Of a stretch of DNA of 7,415 bases, positions 1 through 5,265 are shown one piece after another. Origin of the DNA: a candidate division TM6 bacterium UASB124 (GTDB lineage: Bacteria > Babelota > Babeliae > Babelales > RVW-14); assembly GCA_945872225.1 (NCBI GenBank), contig CAMBZK010000051.1:1-7415 (forward strand), read 5' to 3'. The translations under genes and the position numbers were made by a program. Positions within the stretch are counted from its first letter, which is position 1, and each line of letters opens with the position of its first letter. The notes beneath the pieces were generated by a model. The model was not told the DNA's origin. It saw nothing but the letters and a program-made list of their open reading frames with translations, and did not search any database.

Positions 1-1002
1 ATTAGCTGAATCCTGTGGATACCTGAAGCCTCCAGTATCACCAAGTCCACCCACGTGTGATAACCCGAGTTTTGGCTCAAACGTATTCCAGTAAAATGTA
101 TCACGATTAACAAGTGGTTGTAGCCATGCAAATCCTGCTTGTTCTTCAATCCCCCTTAAATAGCGTGCATTTTGCATGGTGTGTTCAATTTTTCCATCAT
201 AATTATTTGTGTGCGTGGGATAGTTATCTTCAAGGCTTCGGATAAATGCCTCTTTGGTTTCTAGGGTGCTTTTTTGAGCTTGTTTAATTTGCTCCATAAC
301 GCGCATGGCCAGTGCTTTTGGGCTTGATTTTCCTAGGACAGGTTGGAAGCTATTTGTTTCAGTAGAAAACGCCATGAGCTTATCGCCTTGAGTTCCTATT
401 GGAAGCGCTATGCTACTCAGGTATTCAAACGGTTCTTTCATGACTCTGCGTAGAGGGAGGTCTCTTACGGCATTCGTATCGATTAGAAAATAAGGGCTAT
501 AGGTAAGCTTTATAAAAGCAGCAGCATTAGTAAGTTTTTTTGATAAACGCCCCTTGCGTGGCGAAATGTATGAGCTACCATCTGCAAAATAAAAATGAGG
601 GCTTACAGGGCCGACAGCAATGCCACGGCGAATGAATTGATAAAAAGGTGTGGGCTCTGGAGCGTTAACAAGCTCTGTGCTTAAAAGTCCATAAAACTTC
701 ATACTGCCTGGGTGTGCACGACCAAACCAGCTTCGTCTTGTTGCAAATTCTGTGGCAGGTATGTGTTTCTTAAATAAAGCATGAGGTGATTCTGTTCGTT
801 GAGCGGTCGTAAGATTGCGGCCAAACGCTTGGGGGTATAGCTCTTTGAGCTGTTCTAATCGCTTTAAATTAGCCATTGGGGCGATCATGCAAATATCATT
901 TACCTGCTCTAAAAAAAGGTAGCCACTTGCTTGGCTTGCGCATAACAAAATGTGTTGCTGTGCTATCAAAAAAAGTAGAAAAATGCGTATAAAAAATACC
1001 AC
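1..1002 (-). CDS. Exported protein of unknown function, 3' end beyond the window
   Basis: An open frame of 334 codons runs from a GTG at 1002-1000 to base 1 without a stop, so the C-terminus lies outside the window. The GTG start is chosen because a purine-rich ribosome site (AGAAGGGGG) sits about 7 bases upstream, an in-frame TGA lies further upstream, and no ATG lies between them. Residues 1-25 look like a Sec signal peptide: MVFFIRIFLLFLIAQQ, then a hydrophobic stretch ending in CASQAS, with likely signal peptidase I cleavage near residue 25. Cys21 follows Leu-Leu, so it is not a good lipobox. The mature part is soluble, with many aromatic and basic residues (for example SWFGRAHPGSMKFYG at 92-106 and FYFADGSSYISP at 137-148) and a Gly-rich stretch HVGGLGDTGGFRYP at 316-329. 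I recognise no family or catalytic motif. Probably periplasmic or outer-membrane associated; the function cannot be assigned. Confidence 0.85.
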   Translation of the reverse strand, partial: MVFFIRIFLLFLIAQQHILLCASQASGYLFLEQVNDICMIAPMANLKRLEQLKELYPQAFGRNLTTAQRTESPHALFKKHIPATEFATRRSWFGRAHPGSMKFYGLLSTELVNAPEPTPFYQFIRRGIAVGPVSPHFYFADGSSYISPRKGRLSKKLTNAAAFIKLTYSPYFLIDTNAVRDLPLRRVMKEPFEYLSSIALPIGTQGDKLMAFSTETNSFQPVLGKSSPKALAMRVMEQIKQAQKSTLETKEAFIRSLEDNYPTHTNNYDGKIEHTMQNARYLRGIEEQAGFAWLQPLVNRDTFYWNTFEPKLGLSHVGGLGDTGGFRYPQDSAN

Positions 1003-1035
1003 GTTATAACCCCCTTCTGTCAGTTCTGATTTTTT

Positions 1036-1056
1036 TCTATATCATCTACAGTAGAT
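1036..1056 (-). promoter_or_regulatory. Possible extended -10 promoter with palindrome, upstream of the exported-protein gene
   Basis: On the minus strand, TGATATAGA (1044-1036) fits the extended -10 form TGn-TATAnn and lies about 34 bases before the GTG start. No good -35 box lies at the right distance; an upstream TTTACA (1077-1072) pairs better with the poor hexamer TACTGT. Directly against the -10 is a perfect odd palindrome, ATCTAC-A-GTAGAT (1044-1056), which could be an operator. The promoter call is weak; the palindrome itself is plain in the sequence. Confidence 0.3.
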
Positions 1057-1087
1057 TTAATCCGTGGTTTTTGTAAACGCTTTTAAT

Positions 1088-1116
1088 AAAAAACCGCCCC
1101 ACGAAAAGCAGGGCGG
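1088..1116 (-). terminator. Rho-independent terminator of the ABC exporter operon
   Basis: Read on the minus strand, CCGCCC (1116-1111) pairs with GGGCGG (1099-1094) across an 11-base loop and is followed at once by six T (1093-1088). It begins about 17 bases after the permease stop codon, as expected for the end of this operon, and separates it from the next leftward gene. Confidence 0.85.
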
Positions 1117-1132
1117 CGGTGCGAATAGTTTC

Positions 1133-1924
1133 TTAAACAAAATCCAGGCGTTTTTTCATGCGGTTGTAGGCAAGTAACCAGCACCCGATGGTCAGTGCAG
1201 TGAGTGCACCAAGGCATACCAACCATGGCAGGTGTCCTTCTTGGCCAAGAACGGCGATCTTCAGGCCTTCCATGATGTACAAAATCGGGTTAGCAAGAAT
1301 GGCATAGGCGCACGGTGCGGATGCTTTGTGCATCGCGTACCAGGTAAACTGGAAGCCGCCAAAAAACCACATAGGGAAAATGAAGCGTGACCAGACATTG
1401 CCGATCTTTGATACTTCGCCAACGTGGCCGGCAATAGCTATCGCAAGCATGCCGTAGAACAGGTTGCCAAGTGCGACAATAGTCAAAAGCTTACCCCAGG
1501 CAATGGATGCAAGGCTCAACGTGCTGAAGAGTACAACTTTGCCAAGGAGCACCATGGCGAGCGTTAAGAACATCCCAACCAGGGCAAAGCTGCAAGCGGT
1601 GCTGAGCAGTACCACCCAGGGGCGTGTTGGCAGCGTTAAGTAGTAGCCAATGCTGCGTTCGCCAGCGATATCCATAATGATGCCAGCGATGTTGCCGTAG
1701 TTTTCAAACATCCCGGCAGAGCCAAGGACGCCAGCAAATTGTACCAGCCCAAATGCAGCAGGTACGCCCATGGCAGGCATGACGTACCCAAAGATGACCA
1801 GGGTGCAAAACGACCAGATGGAGACGTTGAGCAGCTTGCCCATGATTTGATGGCGGGCGATAATGAGCTTGGTTGCGAGCAGTTTGAAAAACAGCTCAGC
1901 AGTCCTTAAAGCGTTTGTTTTCAT
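1133..1924 (-). CDS. ABC-2 type transporter permease
   Basis: This is a 263-residue integral membrane protein, the usual length for an ABC-2 permease. It has about six hydrophobic segments, near residues 33-50, 55-72, 103-128, 141-167, 180-197 and 233-252, and a basic C-terminal tail (NRMKKRLDFV). The stretch NPILYIMEGLKIAVLGQ (212-228) matches the NP..Y..eglr.a..G pattern typical of the ABC-2 family of drug, polysaccharide and lipid exporters. The start has a good ribosome site (AAGGAA, 6-base spacer). It lies 19 bases downstream of the ATPase gene on the same strand, so the two form an operon and should make a 2+2 exporter in the inner membrane. The substrate cannot be told from sequence. 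Both genes look more G+C rich than the flanking exported-protein gene. Confidence 0.9.
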   Translation of the reverse strand: MKTNALRTAELFFKLLATKLIIARHQIMGKLLNVSIWSFCTLVIFGYVMPAMGVPAAFGLVQFAGVLGSAGMFENYGNIAGIIMDIAGERSIGYYLTLPTRPWVVLLSTACSFALVGMFLTLAMVLLGKVVLFSTLSLASIAWGKLLTIVALGNLFYGMLAIAIAGHVGEVSKIGNVWSRFIFPMWFFGGFQFTWYAMHKASAPCAYAILANPILYIMEGLKIAVLGQEGHLPWLVCLGALTALTIGCWLLAYNRMKKRLDFV

Positions 1925-1943
1925 AACGATTTCCTTAAACAGA

Positions 1944-2690
1944 TTAATTGTTTTTCGTAATAGTTTCTTGTGTCAGTGCGAGAAACACATCTTCAAGATT
2001 ACTCATGTTAAAATCAGCCTTCAGCTTTTCTGGCGTATCAATGAGCTTGATCTGCCCTTGGTCGAGCACGCAGACGCGGTCGGCAAGGTGCTCGGCTTCA
2101 TCAAGATAGTGCGTGGTCAAAATAACCGTGACACCAGTCTTTTTGAGGTCTTTGATAATGGCCCAAAGCTGACGACGAATGTGCGGATCAAGCGCAACCG
2201 TTGGCTCATCCATGAGTACCAGCTTAGGGCTGTGCATGAGGCTGCGCGCAATCATAAAGCGCTGTTTGTAGCCGCCAGAAAGGACCATCGCACGTTGGTG
2301 TAAAAAGGGTGCTAGTTCAAACTGGTTGACCAAGATGGCCAAACGCTCATCGATTTGTGTTTCGCTCATGCCGTAGTAGCTACCCGCTAGCCGCAAGTTT
2401 TGCTCAAGCGAGAGCATCGGATTGAGGTTCGGGCGTTGAGGGCAAAAGCCAAGACTAAAGCGATAGGTGGTTAAGTCTTTGTAAATCGATACGCCATCAA
2501 GCTCAATGTCGCCTTCGGTTGGTGGGATCAGTGTTGCGATAATCGAAGAGAGCGTTGTTTTGCCAGCGCCGTTAACACCCAGCAATCCAAGGATCTCGCC
2601 TTTATAAACATCGAGAGAAATTCCCTTGAGGGCGGCTTTTTGCCCATAGATTTTTTTAATATTTTTGATTTTAAGTAAAATTTCATTCAT
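1944..2690 (-). CDS. ABC transporter ATP-binding protein (ABC-2 exporter type)
   Basis: This 248-residue cytoplasmic ATPase carries all the expected motifs in order: Walker A GVNGAGKTT (38-46), Q-loop CPQRPN with Gln85, signature LSGGYKQR (137-144), Walker B LVLMDEP (157-163) followed by the D-loop ALDP, and switch His194 in TTHYLDEAEHLADRV. The C-terminal NLEDVFLALT (231-240) is the tail commonly seen in DrrA/NatA/CcmA-type ATPases that pair with ABC-2 permeases, and the next gene is such a permease. It should power export of an unknown substrate across the inner membrane. The ATG start is supported by GGAG 8 bases upstream. The motifs are intact, so the enzyme should be active. I see no convincing promoter hexamers directly upstream. 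Confidence 0.95.
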   Translation of the reverse strand: MNEILLKIKNIKKIYGQKAALKGISLDVYKGEILGLLGVNGAGKTTLSSIIATLIPPTEGDIELDGVSIYKDLTTYRFSLGFCPQRPNLNPMLSLEQNLRLAGSYYGMSETQIDERLAILVNQFELAPFLHQRAMVLSGGYKQRFMIARSLMHSPKLVLMDEPTVALDPHIRRQLWAIIKDLKKTGVTVILTTHYLDEAEHLADRVCVLDQGQIKLIDTPEKLKADFNMSNLEDVFLALTQETITKNN

Positions 2691-3041
2691 AGCAATAGCT
2701 CCGTTTGTGTCATGACCATTTTTCTATGCACAGCAACAAATTACCAGCGCACAAAACAAGGTCTAGCACGAAATTAGGTAACAATTAATTAGTAGTATCC
2801 CGTTTAGGATTAATAGAAATAGCGGCACGGTGTGCGCTATTGTACTTGGGAACGAGTATTTAGAACCAGGAGGCTAAGACAGCCACCGTAATCTTCATGA
2901 AATTCATGAATACTCCCAAACCTATAAGGGGTGTAGATATGTAATGCTTAAGTCTGATTAGTCTGCCAGAAGAAGGACGGGTTGTCCAAGGCATGCAAAA
3001 ATAAGGCTTTTCTTCTATCCCAGAAGCTTTTCATAGGAAGC

Positions 3042-3071
3042 TTGTCTCCCTGTGAGGCTTATCAGTATATT
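3042..3071 (+). promoter_or_regulatory. Putative sigma-70 promoter of the DUF885 gene
   Basis: TTGTCT (3042-3047, 4 of 6 to TTGACA) and TATATT (3066-3071, 5 of 6 to TATAAT) are separated by 18 bases. Transcription would begin near 3078, giving a leader of about 35 bases that holds the ribosome site. If this is right, the hairpin cluster further upstream is not part of this gene's leader. Confidence 0.5.
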
Positions 3072-3099
3072 TGAGCAAGGGGAAAATCAAATAATACTT

Positions 3100-3107
3100 G
3101 AGGGGAG
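3100..3107 (+). promoter_or_regulatory. Ribosome binding site deciding the DUF885 start
   Basis: The purine run GAGGGGAG abuts the first ATG (3108) but lies 6 bases before the second ATG (3114), which is the normal distance. This favours 3114 as the true start. Confidence 0.6.
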
Positions 3108-3113
3108 ATGGGA

Positions 3114-5156
3114 ATGGTTAAGGGATTACTAAGCAAAACTATTGTTTTTGGCATGTTTATTTTATATGCCGAGCAGCTTTTATCGGGTGACTATGCGACA
3201 ACAGGGGTGCTGTTTGCAGATAAGCCAAATGCTGCTTTGTATTGGCGAGCGCTTACACAGGTGGCAAATAATCAAAAAGAGGCCGCCCTTTCGACTGTTG
3301 GATTGATCAGGGCTGGCAAGTCGGCATCTGAGCAACCATCGCATTGTGCCGAGCCAACTTCGCCATTTGATGGGCTTTTGGACGAGTTTTTTATAGCAAA
3401 AATGAGCAGGTATCCGCAATCGCTCACAAAACTTGGTTTATTTGAAGCTATTGGCATTACTGAGCATAACGCTTATCTCAATAATATTTCTCGACGATCG
3501 TTGTTTGACGCATTAGCTATTAATAACGATATGTTGGCAACATTAGAGCAATACCCCCTTGATGAGCTTTCTGCTGATCAAAAAAATGCTCACGCTGTTT
3601 TCTGCTGGCAGACTCGGCAGGCAGTTATGGGGGAGCAATTTTTAATGCACGAATATTTTATTAGCCAGATGTGGAGCCCGATAACAGATTTGACCGCACT
3701 TTTTACGCAAGCGCATCCGCTCAATAATAGCCAAGATGTTGCTTATTATCTTGCACGTTTAAAGTGTATTCCGCAGGTACTGCAACAGGCAATCGAACGG
3801 TTTGAGTGGCAAACAGATAACAATATTAAGTTACCACAGTTCGCCCTACAAAAAGTCATTGCTATGCTACAACAATTTCTGCCACAGCCAGTGACGGAGC
3901 ATATTTTTTATAAGCGCCTTGCTAGTCGGCTAGAAATACTTGCTATAGATGGCAAAGAAGACTTACTTGCGCAAGCAGCAGCAGTATTGCAACACGTTGT
4001 TTATCCTGGCTATGAAGCAATGCTGGCAGCATTGGTGCGGTTGCAGGATCAGCTTACCACGAATGATGGGGTGTGGGCTTTGCCAGATGGAGACGAGTAC
4101 TATGCGTATACGCTTGCTAACCATACGACAACTGATTTGACCCCTGAGGAAATTTGCGAGCTTGGGCTTCGTGAAGTTACAAAAATCCATCAACAAATGA
4201 GGGGCTTGCTTGCTCGCCTTAATTTTCGGAGCAAGGATAAAAGTGCGATAGCGTTGTTCAGGGAGTTTGCTCAGGCCCCTGAATTTTATTATGCCAATGA
4301 TGAGCAAGGGCGGCAGCAATGTCTTGATCAGTACGGTGTTATTATGGAGCGTTGTCGTAAAGAGCTCTACCCGTTGTTTGATCGCAAGCCTCGTGCATCG
4401 GTGCAGATGGTCGCAACGCCAAAGCATGAAGAAGAGGGGCGGGCATTGGCGTATTATATGAGGCCAAGTATGGATGGCTCTCGCCCAGGAATGTTTTTTG
4501 TGAATCTACGCGATATGGCAGAGGCGCCAACTTATGGGATGGAGACGCTTGCTGTGCATGAGGCTGAGCCAGGCCATCATTTTCAGTTATCGATTGAGCA
4601 AGAGATGGCTATGCATATTTTGCGTAAAATTACAGGTAGCTACACTGCTTACGTTGAAGGGTGGGCATTGTACGTAGAAAAACTTGCCTATGAAGAGGGC
4701 TTTTACTCTTCCCCTGCAGCACAACTTGGGCACTTGCAAGATGAGCTCTTGCGTGCAGCACGCTTGGTTGTTGATACCGGCATTCATCACCGCCGCTGGA
4801 CGCGCGAACAGGCGATTGATTACATGTTGCAGAACACCGGCTGCCACCCTAATGAAATTGTAACTGAGGTCGAGCGTTATTTTGTTATGCCTGGCCAGGC
4901 CTGTGCCTACAAAATTGGGCAGCTGAAGATTCTTGAATTACGGCAGCGCCTGAAAGATGCACTGGGTGATCAGTTTGATATTCGCCAATTCCACAATCTG
5001 GTTCTTGAGCTTGGTGCTTGCCCATTGGCGATGTTGGAAGAGGCGGTGGATAAGTATATTCAGCAAGTGTCACCACGGCGATGTGGCCCTATGCGAAGTT
5101 CATATCATTTGGCGAGTGGCAAAGGCCTGATGGCATATATGTCTAGCTGCAGATAG
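3114..5156 (+). CDS. Exported DUF885-family putative zinc metallopeptidase
   Basis: The product is 680 residues from the ATG at 3114 (682 from the ATG at 3108; numbering below uses the longer form). Residues 3-26 form a signal peptide: MVKGLLSK, then a hydrophobic core ending in AEQLLSG. The DUF885 domain covers about residues 87-652. It begins with FDGLLDEFFIAKMSRYPQSLTKLG and includes GDEYYAYTLANHTTTDLTPE (328-347), the metal-site motif HEAEPGHH (484-491) and YVEGWALYVEKLAYE (515-529), whose Glu517 is the likely further ligand. The end of the domain, MPGQACAYKIGQLKILELR, is also typical. Family members are predicted zinc peptidases distantly related to carboxypeptidase and M3-like enzymes; their substrates are mostly unknown. 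Here it would act in the periplasm or outside the cell. Residues 27-86 and the last 29 residues are extra to the domain. The gene is monocistronic, with its own promoter candidate and a terminator downstream. Confidence 0.92.
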   Translation: MVKGLLSKTIVFGMFILYAEQLLSGDYATTGVLFADKPNAALYWRALTQVANNQKEAALSTVGLIRAGKSASEQPSHCAEPTSPFDGLLDEFFIAKMSRYPQSLTKLGLFEAIGITEHNAYLNNISRRSLFDALAINNDMLATLEQYPLDELSADQKNAHAVFCWQTRQAVMGEQFLMHEYFISQMWSPITDLTALFTQAHPLNNSQDVAYYLARLKCIPQVLQQAIERFEWQTDNNIKLPQFALQKVIAMLQQFLPQPVTEHIFYKRLASRLEILAIDGKEDLLAQAAAVLQHVVYPGYEAMLAALVRLQDQLTTNDGVWALPDGDEYYAYTLANHTTTDLTPEEICELGLREVTKIHQQMRGLLARLNFRSKDKSAIALFREFAQAPEFYYANDEQGRQQCLDQYGVIMERCRKELYPLFDRKPRASVQMVATPKHEEEGRALAYYMRPSMDGSRPGMFFVNLRDMAEAPTYGMETLAVHEAEPGHHFQLSIEQEMAMHILRKITGSYTAYVEGWALYVEKLAYEEGFYSSPAAQLGHLQDELLRAARLVVDTGIHHRRWTREQAIDYMLQNTGCHPNEIVTEVERYFVMPGQACAYKIGQLKILELRQRLKDALGDQFDIRQFHNLVLELGACPLAMLEEAVDKYIQQVSPRRCGPMRSSYHLASGKGLMAYMSSCR

Positions 5157-5200
5157 TTTGGTAGAATGCCTGCCAAAATTATTTGAGATCCAGTTCGTTA

Positions 5201-5248
5201 AAAAAAGCAGGAAGGCTCGGTTTTTATGCCGAGCCTTCCTGCTTTTTT
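5201..5248. terminator. Bidirectional rho-independent terminator between convergent genes
   Basis: GCAGGAAGGCTCGG (5207-5220) pairs perfectly with its complement at 5229-5242 around an 8-base loop. A-tract 5201-5206 and T-tract 5243-5248 flank the 14-pair stem, so the hairpin has a U-run on either strand. It ends transcription of the DUF885 gene (stop at 5156) and of the ubiquitin protease gene (stop at 5266). Confidence 0.93.
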
Positions 5249-5265
5249 AGTTATTGCGAAGGAGA

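Larger units (their letters stand above)
2691..3107. other. Divergent intergenic region (417 bases) with clustered hairpins; possible structured RNA
   Basis: No convincing reading frame lies here. Several inverted repeats cluster at 2818-2993. The hairpin at 2818-2841 has AATAGCG and CAC pairing with GTG and CGCTATT around a GGT loop, giving 10 pairs with one bulged G. TTGG and GAGTATT (2846-2860) pair with AATACTC and CCAA (2909-2919), enclosing GG-A-GGCT/AGCC-A-CC (2869-2887) and TTCATG/CATGAA (2894-2910). TGCC and GGAC (2964-2978) pair with GTCC and GGCA (2984-2993). A weaker CTTCT/AGAAG hairpin followed by CTTTTC lies at 3012-3032. The arrangement resembles a multi-branched RNA, but it matches no RNA family I can name (not tRNA, tmRNA, RNase P or SRP RNA by their core motifs). 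An AGGAGG at 2868-2873 has no start codon at a useful distance. The strand is undetermined. Confidence 0.35.

Noticed and set aside
937..945. Lipobox at Cys21 of the exported protein
   Set aside because: The residues before Cys are Ile-Leu-Leu; Leu at -1 is not accepted in a standard lipobox, so a type I signal peptide is more likely.
1863..2303. 146-codon plus-strand open frame
   Set aside because: It lies antisense to the ABC permease and ATPase genes, whose conserved motifs prove the minus strand is coding; no ribosome site or recognisable protein.
2868..2873. AGGAGG ribosome-site consensus in the intergenic region
   Set aside because: No start codon follows at 4-12 bases and no open frame of note begins here.
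3963..4427. 154-codon minus-strand open frame
   Set aside because: It is fully antisense to the DUF885 peptidase, where the plus-strand reading carries family motifs.
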